Shown one piece after another: positions 8,078 through 16,238 of a stretch of 64,000 nucleotides of DNA (within the stretch, counting starts at the first letter, position 1; each line of letters starts with the position of its first letter). Location: assembly GCA_015056795.1 (NCBI GenBank), contig SVFO01000014.1, positions 38,576 through 102,575 on the forward strand, in the 5' to 3' direction. Below the pieces are notes generated by a model. It was given only the letters and a program-made list of their open reading frames with translations. It ran no database searches and was not told where the DNA came from. A program made the translations under genes and the position numbers. The stretch is from Lachnospiraceae bacterium. Lineage in GTDB: Bacteria; Bacillota; Clostridia; Lachnospirales; Lachnospiraceae.

Positions 8078-8109
8078 CTAAGTATCAGGGGTTCGATTCC
8101 CCTACTTCT
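8078..8109 (+). other. tRNA T-arm-like relic
   Basis: AGGGGTTCGATTCCCCT has a 5-bp stem and the canonical TTCGATT T-loop, followed by a 7-nt acceptor-like end. No CCA, anticodon arm or 5' half is present. It touches the left end of the inverted repeat at 8110. It may be what is left of a tRNA or tmRNA 3' end, or a coincidence. Confidence 0.35.
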
Positions 8110-8217
8110 GAACGGCTCGTCCAGTTCTTAATGAATTGGAGTCCTTTGGCGACGCCATCATTTATAAGCGTCGCCGACAAAGGACGAACAATGAATTTAG
8201 AACCGTCCGAGCCGTTC
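8110..8217. repeat. 108-bp inverted-repeat element
   Basis: The ends are perfect inverted repeats, GAACGGCTCG (8110-8119) and CGAGCCGTTC (8208-8217). The arms stay largely complementary for about 45 bp each and close with a perfect 8-bp stem GGCGACGC / GCGTCGCC (8148-8155, 8168-8175) over a 12-nt loop. It fills most of the gap between two convergent genes. No T-run follows, so it is not a plain terminator. Confidence 0.75.
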
Positions 8218-8260
8218 ACAAACAACACCCGCGCCCAATCCCCCGTAACAATGTAACCAC

Positions 8261-8295
8261 ACAAAAATCCTTCCCACAAGCGGGGAAGGATTCTT
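8261..8295 (-). terminator. Terminator of tex
   Basis: Stem AATCCTTCCC / GGGAAGGATT with a 7-nt loop; on the minus strand it is followed by TTTTTG. It lies 5 bp after the tex stop codon. Confidence 0.85.
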
Positions 8296-8299
8296 AAGT

Positions 8300-10759
8300 T
8301 TATTGTGGCTTAATTTTCATGGTGAGGCCGATGCGCTTCTTGGGTACGTCCACGGTGAGAACCTGCACGTCCACAATGTCGCCAACGCTGACTGCCTCCA
8401 GCGGATGCTTAATATAGCGATCCGTGATCTGCGAAATATGTACCAGGCCATCCTGATGAACGCCAATGTCTACAAAGACGCCAAAGTCAATGACGTTTCT
8501 CACGGTTCCCTTTAAGATCATGCCGGGCTTTAAGTCCTTCATGTCAAGCACGTCGCTTCGAAGGATGGGCTTCGGCATATCCTCTCTTGGGTCTCTTGCG
8601 GGCTTCTCTAGCTCCTTCAAAATATCCGTCAGCGTAATCTCGCCGATGCCAAGCTCACTTGCCAGCGCTGCCTTATCCTTCACACGCTTTTCGAGTCCAG
8701 AAACATTCTGAGCATTTCCTGCACTTTGGGAAGGCTTTGCTACATCCACAACAGCCTTTCCAGCATTTTTCCCGTTATCCTTCTCCTCAGGAGCCGCAAT
8801 GACAAGGTTCCCCATGGCAGCGGCAAGTGCCTTGCCCATGGAAGTGTTGGTGTTCTTTACCACCAGCCGCTTACCCTTTCCATTTGCGTTCTGACCACTA
8901 TGTCCATTCGACTTTGCATCGTTTGCACGCGCTCCCTGGGAATTCCCGCCCTCTGCCTTAGCCGTACGCCCTAGCTTTTTGTCCTCTGCAGCCTTTTTCT
9001 GCATCGCCCTGACGTCATCCATGGTCAGGCCAAGCTTATCCAGCAGCTTCTCTGCCGCCTCATAGCTCTCGGGATGCACGCTGGTTGCATCCAAGGGATT
9101 CTCTCCGTCCAAAATTCTCATAAAGCCTGCGCACTGTTCAAATGCCTTGGGACCGAGCTTCGGAACCTTTAGAAGCTGTCTGCGGTTCGTGAACTTACCG
9201 TTCTGCTCACGATAATCTACGATGTTCTTTGCAATGGTCTTATTGATACCAGAAATATACTCTAAAAGCGGTGCGGAAGCCGTGTTAACGTCAACGCCAA
9301 CCTTATTTACGCTGCTCTCAACGACACCGCCCAACGCCTCATCCAGCTTCTTCTGATTCATGTCGTGCTGGTACTGTCCGACGCCGATGGACTTCGGATC
9401 AATCTTTACCAGCTCTGCCAGCGGATCCTGCAGTCTTCTCGCGATGGAAGCCGCGCTACGCTGTCCCACGTCAAACTGCGGAAACTCCTCCGTTGCCAGC
9501 TTACTAGCGGAATAAACAGATGCACCCGCCTCATTTACGATCACATACTGTACGGGACGATCCAGCTCCTTTAAGAGCTCAACAATCACCTGCTCAGACT
9601 CGCGGGAGGCCGTTCCGTTACCTACGGAAATCAGATCCACGTTATATTTCTTAATCAACTTCTTCAGCTCGAATTTCGCCTCATCCACCTTGTTTTGCGG
9701 TGCGGTGGGATAAATGACCTTGGTATCCAAAACCTTGCCCGTAGCGTCAACGATGGCAAGCTTACAGCCCGTTCTGAATGCGGGATCCCAGCCAAGCACA
9801 ACCTTTCCTGCAATGGGAGGCTGCATCAAAAGCTGCTCCAGATTCTTTCCAAAGACATCGATGGCGCCATCCTCAGCCTTTTCCGTAAGATCGCTGCGAA
9901 TTTCACGCTCAATTGCAGGCGCAATCAGACGCTCATAGCTGTCCTGACAAACCTCCTTTAAGGCAGGCGTCGTAAACTCGTTTTCCGAGGTGATGATCTT
10001 CTTCTCAAGATAGCGCAAGATACGCTCCGTAGGAGCCTCAATCTTTACGGTCAGAATCTTCTCTGCCTCACCACGGTTCAGTGCAAGCACGCGATGTCCT
10101 GCAAGCTTCTTCACAGGCTCACTGAAATGATAATACATCTCATAAACGCTCTCTTGCTTCTCGTCCTTGGCAACGCTGGTGACAATGCCCTCCTCGTAGG
10201 TTGCGTTACGAATATACAGACGATGCTCCGCATCATCGGAAATGGACTCAGCAATAATGTCCTTCGCGCCCTGCAGGGCCTCGGCAACATTCTTTACCTG
10301 CTTCTCCTCAGGTACGTCCGTACCCGTCACGTACTTCTCCGCTTCCTTCTCCAACGGCTCCGTCGCATTCTGGGCAAGCAGATATTCAGCAAGACCATCA
10401 AGTCCCTTTTCCTTCGCAACGCTGGCTCTGGTCTTTCTCTTGGGACGAAAAGGGCGATACAGATCTTCAACCGTAACCATGGTCTCTGCGGCCTTAATCT
10501 TTGCTTCCAGCTCAGGCGTCAGCTTTCCCTGCTCGCTGATGCTGCTCAGCACCTGCTCCTTCTTCTCCTCCAGATTTCTCAAATACACCAGTCTCTCATG
10601 GAGATTACGCAGCTGCTCATCATTTAAGGAGCCCGTCACCTCCTTACGATAACGGGAAATAAAGGGAATCGTGTTTCCCTCATCAATCAGCTTCACGGCA
10701 GCTTCCACCTGCCACTTTTGTACCTTCAGTTCTTCCGTGATTTTTGCAATTACGTCCAT
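8300..10759 (-). CDS. tex: Tex family RNA-binding transcription accessory protein
   Basis: 819 residues with the full Tex architecture: an N-terminal helical region (MDVIAKITEELKVQKWQVEAAVKLI), a YqgF/RNase H-like fold (VVLGWDPAFRTGCKLAIVD), helix-hairpin-helix repeats (SPLLEYISGINKTIAKNIV) and a C-terminal S1 domain (about 745-815, GMILKGTVRNVIDFGVFVDIG). Between the HhH part and S1 there is an extra Gly/Asn/Lys-rich stretch of roughly 100 residues (about 600-700), which makes the protein longer than usual. Tex binds nucleic acids and affects transcription and stress fitness in other bacteria. It has a good promoter of its own and a terminator. Confidence 0.93.
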   Translation of the reverse strand: MDVIAKITEELKVQKWQVEAAVKLIDEGNTIPFISRYRKEVTGSLNDEQLRNLHERLVYLRNLEEKKEQVLSSISEQGKLTPELEAKIKAAETMVTVEDLYRPFRPKRKTRASVAKEKGLDGLAEYLLAQNATEPLEKEAEKYVTGTDVPEEKQVKNVAEALQGAKDIIAESISDDAEHRLYIRNATYEEGIVTSVAKDEKQESVYEMYYHFSEPVKKLAGHRVLALNRGEAEKILTVKIEAPTERILRYLEKKIITSENEFTTPALKEVCQDSYERLIAPAIEREIRSDLTEKAEDGAIDVFGKNLEQLLMQPPIAGKVVLGWDPAFRTGCKLAIVDATGKVLDTKVIYPTAPQNKVDEAKFELKKLIKKYNVDLISVGNGTASRESEQVIVELLKELDRPVQYVIVNEAGASVYSASKLATEEFPQFDVGQRSAASIARRLQDPLAELVKIDPKSIGVGQYQHDMNQKKLDEALGGVVESSVNKVGVDVNTASAPLLEYISGINKTIAKNIVDYREQNGKFTNRRQLLKVPKLGPKAFEQCAGFMRILDGENPLDATSVHPESYEAAEKLLDKLGLTMDDVRAMQKKAAEDKKLGRTAKAEGGNSQGARANDAKSNGHSGQNANGKGKRLVVKNTNTSMGKALAAAMGNLVIAAPEEKDNGKNAGKAVVDVAKPSQSAGNAQNVSGLEKRVKDKAALASELGIGEITLTDILKELEKPARDPREDMPKPILRSDVLDMKDLKPGMILKGTVRNVIDFGVFVDIGVHQDGLVHISQITDRYIKHPLEAVSVGDIVDVQVLTVDVPKKRIGLTMKIKPQ

Positions 10760-10833
10760 CTGTCTTAACCTCTCTGCGAATGCACTGACCTAATCATTTT
10801 TCTTGCTTCTGCGGCTTTTCCGCACACGATTAT

Positions 10834-10862
10834 ATTATATCAAACCAAATGCCAAAAATCAA
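10834..10862 (-). promoter_or_regulatory. tex promoter
   Basis: On the minus strand, -35 TTGATT (10857-10862), 17 bp, -10 TATAAT (10834-10839). The leader contains a small GCGGC/GCCGC hairpin. Confidence 0.75.
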
Positions 10863-10889
10863 TTTTATAATTATTTCATTTACTAGTAT

Positions 10890-10918
10890 TTGCTTTCCAC
10901 GGAAAATCGTGTTAGAGT
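10890..10918 (+). promoter_or_regulatory. Possible promoter of the 10943 membrane-protein pair
   Basis: TTGCTT (10890-10895), 17 bp, TAGAGT (10913-10918). Both boxes are weak matches, but the spacing is ideal and the site lies 25 bp before the first gene. Confidence 0.45.
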
Positions 10919-10942
10919 AGAAGGGAAAAGGGAGATATGCAT

Positions 10943-11305
10943 ATGAATTTAACTCAAAACGAAATCAATACGAATAGTATCCGTTCCTTTGCGCTTGCCT
11001 CCATCATTTGTGGCATCCTCGCGCTAATGACATTTTTCACGGGCTTCTTTCCCTTAATTACGGGAGGCTTGGGAATTATGTTTGCCGTGCTTTCCCGCAG
11101 GGAGGACAGACCCTTCCCCTCCTTAAGTTGGTGGGGCGTCGTACTATCCTGTATCGGCATCTTTATGGGAGCACTCGTCCTGATTTATGCCATTATGACC
11201 ATACTCATACCCTTAATGACTGACCCCAATTATTATCAGGAAATGAATACCATGTATCAGAACCTTTATGGTGTCAGCCTGGATGAGATCTTCCGCGCAC
11301 AGTAA
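10943..11305 (+). CDS. Small DUF4190-like membrane protein
   Basis: 120 residues from the ATG at 10943, chosen because GGGAG stands eight bases before it; the ATG at 10937 is too close to that site. There is a short polar start, then two to three hydrophobic segments (about 15-55 and 65-95) separated by a charged SRREDRPFPSLSW loop. The fold resembles DUF4190-type proteins, which are small integral membrane proteins of unknown role. It sits 21 bp ahead of a DUF975-like gene, and the pair is probably co-transcribed. Confidence 0.65.
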   Translation: MNLTQNEINTNSIRSFALASIICGILALMTFFTGFFPLITGGLGIMFAVLSRREDRPFPSLSWWGVVLSCIGIFMGALVLIYAIMTILIPLMTDPNYYQEMNTMYQNLYGVSLDEIFRAQ

Positions 11306-11326
11306 ACCCTGGATGGAGAAAAAATT

Positions 11327-12094
11327 GTGAAAACATCTGCTAAATGTATCATCTTAAAAAATACGGCAAAAACTCTCATGGCCGGGAAATATTATTTCGC
11401 CATCATGACGCTTATTTTTTCCGGCATGATCACATTGCTGTTTAACCGCTTTACCTATAACCTAAACAGCCGCATCTGCCTAACGCTCATGGAGGCGTTC
11501 AACATATCGGAGAACAGTCTGATGATCATGGCCCTCTCCTATGTGTTGCCGCTGATTATGTCAGTCATTCTTGGCATACTGCAGATCGGTATGTGCCTGT
11601 TTTTCTTGAATGTCGTGACCGGTCGTCCCTTCTATACCTTTGACCTATTGTATGGCTACCTGCATGAGTTTGGTAAGTCCTTCCGCCTTTCTGGCGTACT
11701 GACGTTACTTAGCTTTATTTGTTTTCTACCCTCTGACATTTTTCTTGACATTTATCAAAGCAACTACCGCATGAATGTCTTAGTTCTTCTGATTTTGGCC
11801 GGACTACAGCTTGTGTTGTTACTCATTTACATTCCCGTATCCCTTGCACTGTCTCAGGCCCTCTATGTTTATTTGGATTATCCCGATCTTTCAACTACGG
11901 AAATCCTAAAGATGAGCATCAAAATCATGAACGGGAAAAAGCGTCAGTTGTTTTATATCCGCCTAAGCTTCCTCCCCCTGTTCCTCTTGGTTTTTGTTAC
12001 CTTTGGCATTGGGCTGTTCTGGTTCCTGCCTTATTACCACGTTACCATGGCACTGTATTATTTGGACCTGATGAAGCCACAGAATCCATCCTAA
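11327..12094 (+). CDS. DUF975-like multi-pass membrane protein
   Basis: 255 residues starting at a GTG with GGAG nine bases upstream. About five to six membrane helices are visible. The N-terminus (SAKCIILKNTAKTLMAGKYYFAIMTLIF) and the ending with GIGLFWFLPYYHVTMALYYLDL match the DUF975 style found in many Clostridia and Bacilli. The final Tyr-rich helix that meets the lipid head groups is typical. No function is established. The gene follows the small DUF4190-like protein closely, and a strong bidirectional terminator ends the unit. Confidence 0.72.
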   Translation: MKTSAKCIILKNTAKTLMAGKYYFAIMTLIFSGMITLLFNRFTYNLNSRICLTLMEAFNISENSLMIMALSYVLPLIMSVILGILQIGMCLFFLNVVTGRPFYTFDLLYGYLHEFGKSFRLSGVLTLLSFICFLPSDIFLDIYQSNYRMNVLVLLILAGLQLVLLLIYIPVSLALSQALYVYLDYPDLSTTEILKMSIKIMNGKKRQLFYIRLSFLPLFLLVFVTFGIGLFWFLPYYHVTMALYYLDLMKPQNPS

Positions 12095-12151
12095 GGAATG
12101 ATAAAACATGAGGTTTTTCCTTCCTCAAAAGCTCAAGTGTATTGAAAAAAT

Positions 12152-12187
12152 AAAGCGCGTCAGCATATCGCCTGACGCGCTTTTCTT
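12152..12187. terminator. Bidirectional terminator between DUF975 gene and prfB
   Basis: A perfect stem AAAGCGCGTCAG / CTGACGCGCTTT (12152-12163, 12172-12183) has T-rich tracts on both strands, serving the two convergent units. Confidence 0.88.
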
Positions 12188-12234
12188 ATGCACTTATTTT
12201 ATTACTTCTTTTACTTTCCATGCATCGCTTCTCT

Positions 12235-13374
12235 TTACTCGTCCTGAGACTGAGACTTCGGCTGTCCCATGCTCAGCCATTTCAAATACCCATTCATGAA
12301 GGGATCCAGAGCTCCATCCAGTACGGCATCAACATTTCCCGTCTCCACGTCCGTTCGAAGATCCTTCACCAGCTTATAGGGCTGGAGCACATAGGAACGA
12401 ATCTGATTACCAAAGCCAATCTCCTTCACCTCTCCGCGGATGTCCGAAAGCTTTTCTACGTTCGCCTCCTGCTTTAACAGGAACAGCTTCGCCTTCAACA
12501 TCTGCATGGCCTTGTCCTTGTTCTGGAACTGGCTTCGCTCGTTCTGACAGGTAACAACCGTACCCGTGGGAATGTGCGTGATACGGATTGCAGAGGAGGT
12601 CTTATTGATGTGCTGACCGCCTGCGCCGCTGCTTCGATAGGTATCAATTCTCAGATCCTTATCATCAATTTCTACGTCGAGATCCTCTTCAATCTCTGGC
12701 ATAACGTCGAGGGAAACAAAGGATGTCTGACGCTTTCCCTGCGCATTAAACGGGGAAATACGAACCAGTCTGTGTACGCCCTTCTCAGACTTCAAATAGC
12801 CATAGGCATTGATGCCATTCACCTGAAAGGTAACGGATTTGATGCCTGCCTCATCACCGTCCAGGAAATCCAGCACCTCGACGGTAAAGCCCTTACGCTC
12901 TGCCCAACGCGTGTACATGCGGTAAAGCATGCTACACCAGTCACAGCTCTCCGTACCGCCCGCGCCTGCATTTAATTTCAAAATCGCGTTATTCTTATCA
13001 TATTCTCCTGAAAGAAGCGTACTGATGCGAAGCTCCTCATACTCAGAGATAAACTCATCCAGCTCTGCCCGAATCTCGGGAATCATGGCCTCGTCGTTCT
13101 CCTCATAGCCCATTTCAATCAGCGTGAGAATATCCTCATACTGCGTGGAAAGCTTATGGCATTCCTCCACGACGTCCTTTAAGTTTTTCAGCTCCTTCAT
13201 CTTCAGATTGGAACGATCAGGATCGTCCCAAAAGCCAGGAGCCTCCATATCCATCTGAAGCTCTTCGATTCTCTTTTCCTTACTGTCCAAGTCCAGCGAA
13301 GCCTTTACCTCCGCCAGAGGCTTTTCGTAGGTTAGAATCTCCGATTTCATCTGATCCAATTCTACAACTGCCAC
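12235..13374 (-). CDS. prfB: Peptide chain release factor 2
   Basis: 379 residues from a GTG at 13374 with TAGGA upstream. RF2 recognises UGA and UAA stop codons and triggers peptide release. Motifs: the GGQ loop in RSSGAGGQHINKTSSAIRITH, and the domain 2 region LNAGAGGTESCDWCSMLYRMY. The frame is continuous through ASLDLDSKEKRI, the place where most prfB genes carry an in-frame UGA and a +1 programmed frameshift. Here CTG GAC TTG GAC is read straight through, so the feedback loop is absent. The gene lies 177 bp downstream of secA, a common arrangement, behind a terminator-like hairpin and a dispersed repeat. A longer open frame up to 13470 would translate that repeat and is rejected. Confidence 0.95.
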   Translation of the reverse strand: MAVVELDQMKSEILTYEKPLAEVKASLDLDSKEKRIEELQMDMEAPGFWDDPDRSNLKMKELKNLKDVVEECHKLSTQYEDILTLIEMGYEENDEAMIPEIRAELDEFISEYEELRISTLLSGEYDKNNAILKLNAGAGGTESCDWCSMLYRMYTRWAERKGFTVEVLDFLDGDEAGIKSVTFQVNGINAYGYLKSEKGVHRLVRISPFNAQGKRQTSFVSLDVMPEIEEDLDVEIDDKDLRIDTYRSSGAGGQHINKTSSAIRITHIPTGTVVTCQNERSQFQNKDKAMQMLKAKLFLLKQEANVEKLSDIRGEVKEIGFGNQIRSYVLQPYKLVKDLRTDVETGNVDAVLDGALDPFMNGYLKWLSMGQPKSQSQDE

Positions 13375-13403
13375 TTTGATTTTCCTACCTTTTCTCGTCA
13401 CTT

Positions 13404-13465
13404 CACTCATAAAAGCCGTCCGCGTCGCAGTCGCTTCGCGACTTTTATTTCGTTCCTCGCTACCA
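13404..13465 (-). repeat. Leader repeat family B, copy 1 (ahead of prfB)
   Basis: About 62 bp that closely resembles 50919-50970 ahead of purO. Shared parts on the minus strand are GTAGCGAGGAACGAAA (GTAGTGAGGAACGAAA in the other copy), a GCGAAGC mini-hairpin and a GACGG(C/T)TTTTATGAGTG end. A hairpin CGCAGGCT / AGCCTGCG lies just upstream (about 13474-13505). Confidence 0.6.
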
Positions 13466-13551
13466 AACAACGCAGGCTATACGCTTTCGCATCCAGCCTG
13501 CGCCTTGCATCCTTCTTTATCTGTCCACTTCAAGCTGTTTGGCTAAATTAC

Positions 13552-16119
13552 TCAAGCCTTACGTCCGCAGCACTGCTTATACTTCTTGCCGGATCCACAA
13601 GGGCAGGGATCGTTCGGATATACCTTCGCTGCCTGACGCATCTTCGGTGCCTTCGTCACGGATTCATCCTTATTGGTTCCCGTAACCTTCGCCACCTGCT
13701 CACGCTCTACCTTCTGCTCTACCTTTGCGTGGAACAGAATTCTTACGGTCTCCTCGCGAATGTTCTGCGTCATCTCATCGAACATCTCATAGCCCGCCAT
13801 CTTGTACTCCACAAGGGGATCCTTCTGACCAAGTGCCTGCAGGCCAATGCCCTGACGCATCTGCTCCATGTCATCAATGTGATCCATCCACTTTCTGTCG
13901 ATCACCTTCAGCAGTATTACGCGCTCCAGCTCACGAATGGCCTCGGGCTCGGGGAATTCAGCCTCCTTGCTCTCATAGAGCTTGACTGCCTCTTCCTTCA
14001 GCTGCTGCTTGAGGTCATTCTTCTTGCGCTTCTTTAATCTCTCAAGACTCACGGGCTCCAAGGGAATGGTCGGAAGCAGGAGTGAATTCAGCTCCGTGTA
14101 ATTCCAATCCTCCGCACCCATGTCATCGTTGATGCAGATGTCTACGGAATTCTCAACGATGTCCGTAATCATCTTATAGATAACGCCGCGCATGCTCTCG
14201 CCGTCCAATACTCTGCGGCGCTCATCATAAATGATCTGCCTCTGCTCACTCATGACGCGGTCATATTCCAGCAAATTCTTTCTAACACCAAAGTTATTGC
14301 TCTCAATTCTCTTCTGCGCTGACTCGATGGAAGCCGTGAGCGACTTATGTGCGATCTCCTGTCCCTCGGGCACGCCCAATGCATTAAAGATCTTGATCAG
14401 ACGCTCAGAACCAAACAATCTCATCAGATCATCTTCCAAGGAGATATAGAACTTGGATTCACCAGGGTCTCCCTGACGACCGGAACGACCACGCAGCTGA
14501 TTATCAATACGGCGGGATTCATGGCGCTCCGTACCAACGATCTTCAGACCGCCTGCTGCCTTTGCTTCGTCGTCCAGCTTAATATCCGTACCACGACCAG
14601 CCATGTTGGTTGCGATGGTTACCGCACCGTGGAGACCAGCATCTGCAACGATTTCAGCCTCCATCTCATGGAACTTTGCGTTCAAAACCTTATGCGGAAT
14701 GCCACGCTTGGAAAGGCGGCGGCTCAGCTCCTCACTGGCATCAATGTTAATCGTGCCGACCAGAACGGGCTGTCCCTTTGCATGTGCCTCTTCCACGGCA
14801 TCACAGATGGCATGAAGCTTCTCTGCCTTTGTCTTATATACTGCATCCTGCAGGTCCTGACGAATGACAGGCTTATTGGTCGGGATTTCGATAACGTCCA
14901 TGCCATAAATGTCACGGAACTCGTTCTCCTCGGTCAAAGCCGTACCGGTCATGCCGCACTTCTTTTCGAATAAGTTAAAGAAATTCTGGAAGGTAATGGT
15001 TGCAAGCGTCTTGGACTCGCGCTTTACCTTTACCTTTTCCTTTGCCTCAATTGCCTGATGCAAGCCGTCGGAATAACGTCTGCCGGGCATAATACGTCCC
15101 GTAAATTCATCGACGATCAATACCTGATCATCCTTTACCACGTAATCCTGATCACGGAACATCAGGTTGTGCGCGCGCAGTGCAAGGATAATGTTATGCT
15201 GAATTTCAAGATTCTCAGGATCCGCAAAGTTCTCAATGTGGAAGAACCGCTCCACCTTTTTCACGCCGTCAGCGGTCAAATTAATGACCTTGTCCTTCTC
15301 GTTTACGATGAAGTCTCCCGTCTCCTGCTGCTCAATTCCCATGATGGCATCCAGCTTTGAGAGATCCTTCATGTCCGCACCACGCTTCATCTGGCGTGCA
15401 AGAATGTCACACATCTCATAAAGGGAGGTTGACTTTCCACTCTCACCGGAAATAATCAGGGGCGTTCTCGCTTCATCGATGAGTACGGAGTCCACCTCGT
15501 CGATGATGGCGTAATGGAGTCCACGGAGCACCAGCTGCTCCTTATAAATTACCATATTATCCCTTAAGTAGTCGAAACCAAGCTCATTGTTGGTTACATA
15601 GGTAATGTCGCAGTTGTAAGCCTTCTGGCGCTCCTCCTGCGTCATGGAGTTCAGAACGACACCAACCTTCAGGCCAAGGAATTCATGTACCTGTCCCATC
15701 CACTCCGCGTCACGCTTTGCCAAATAGTCATTGACGGTAACGATATGGACGCCCTTGCCCTCCAAGGCATTCAAATATGCTGGGGCCGTGGAAACAAGCG
15801 TCTTACCTTCACCAGTCTTCATCTCGGCGATACGACCCTGATGCAGGATCACGCCGCCGATGAGCTGCACGCGGTAATGCTCAATGCCAAGAACACGTCT
15901 TGCTGCCTCACGAACCGTCGCAAATGCTTCAGGAAGAATGTCATCCAGCGTCTCGCCGTCTGCAAGTCTCTTCTTGAACTCCTGCGTCTTCTCGCGAAGC
16001 CTTTCATCGGACAGCTCCATCATCTCAGGACGAAGTGCCTCAATCTTGTCAACAATGGGATAAACTCTCTTTAATTCCCTCTCGCTGTGCGTTCCAAAAA
16101 TCTTTTCAACGATCTTCAT
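13552..16119 (-). CDS. secA: Preprotein translocase ATPase SecA
   Basis: 855 residues, the usual size. SecA drives export of unfolded proteins through SecYEG by ATP hydrolysis. Landmarks: [17 protein letters not shown] (Walker A region), [19 protein letters not shown] (DEAD box), [12 protein letters not shown] (motif V) and [28 protein letters not shown] (motif VI region). The C-terminus has the zinc-binding SEC-C motif [16 protein letters not shown] that contacts SecB or the ribosome. Its promoter is well formed and the leader has a CGCGGC/GCCGCG hairpin close to the start. Upstream gene HerA-like ends 119 bp before. Confidence 0.98.
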   Translation of the reverse strand: MKIVEKIFGTHSERELKRVYPIVDKIEALRPEMMELSDERLREKTQEFKKRLADGETLDDILPEAFATVREAARRVLGIEHYRVQLIGGVILHQGRIAEMKTGEGKTLVSTAPAYLNALEGKGVHIVTVNDYLAKRDAEWMGQVHEFLGLKVGVVLNSMTQEERQKAYNCDITYVTNNELGFDYLRDNMVIYKEQLVLRGLHYAIIDEVDSVLIDEARTPLIISGESGKSTSLYEMCDILARQMKRGADMKDLSKLDAIMGIEQQETGDFIVNEKDKVINLTADGVKKVERFFHIENFADPENLEIQHNIILALRAHNLMFRDQDYVVKDDQVLIVDEFTGRIMPGRRYSDGLHQAIEAKEKVKVKRESKTLATITFQNFFNLFEKKCGMTGTALTEENEFRDIYGMDVIEIPTNKPVIRQDLQDAVYKTKAEKLHAICDAVEEAHAKGQPVLVGTINIDASEELSRRLSKRGIPHKVLNAKFHEMEAEIVADAGLHGAVTIATNMAGRGTDIKLDDEAKAAGGLKIVGTERHESRRIDNQLRGRSGRQGDPGESKFYISLEDDLMRLFGSERLIKIFNALGVPEGQEIAHKSLTASIESAQKRIESNNFGVRKNLLEYDRVMSEQRQIIYDERRRVLDGESMRGVIYKMITDIVENSVDICINDDMGAEDWNYTELNSLLLPTIPLEPVSLERLKKRKKNDLKQQLKEEAVKLYESKEAEFPEPEAIRELERVILLKVIDRKWMDHIDDMEQMRQGIGLQALGQKDPLVEYKMAGYEMFDEMTQNIREETVRILFHAKVEQKVEREQVAKVTGTNKDESVTKAPKMRQAAKVYPNDPCPCGSGKKYKQCCGRKA

Positions 16120-16180
16120 TTCTTTTCCTTATCTGCTTCGCGGCCATAAGCCGCGTTATTTTATCCACAACATAAACGAT

Positions 16181-16209
16181 ATTTTAACAGATTTTCTAAT
16201 TTGTTTCAA
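16181..16209 (-). promoter_or_regulatory. secA promoter
   Basis: On the minus strand, -35 TTGAAA (16204-16209), 17 bp, -10 TAAAAT (16181-16186). About 55 nt of leader follow with a perfect CGCGGC/GCCGCG hairpin (about 16139-16155). Confidence 0.7.
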
Positions 16210-16238
16210 TAAAAATCATGTTAAATAAATATGAACAA

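Noticed and set aside
8078..8109. A complete tRNA gene
   Set aside because: Only a T-arm and a few acceptor bases are present. D-arm, anticodon arm and CCA are missing.
13375..13470. N-terminal extension of prfB by 32 codons
   Set aside because: The extension translates the dispersed leader repeat that also occurs before purO, and the GTG at 13374 has a ribosome-binding site and matches the normal RF2 start.
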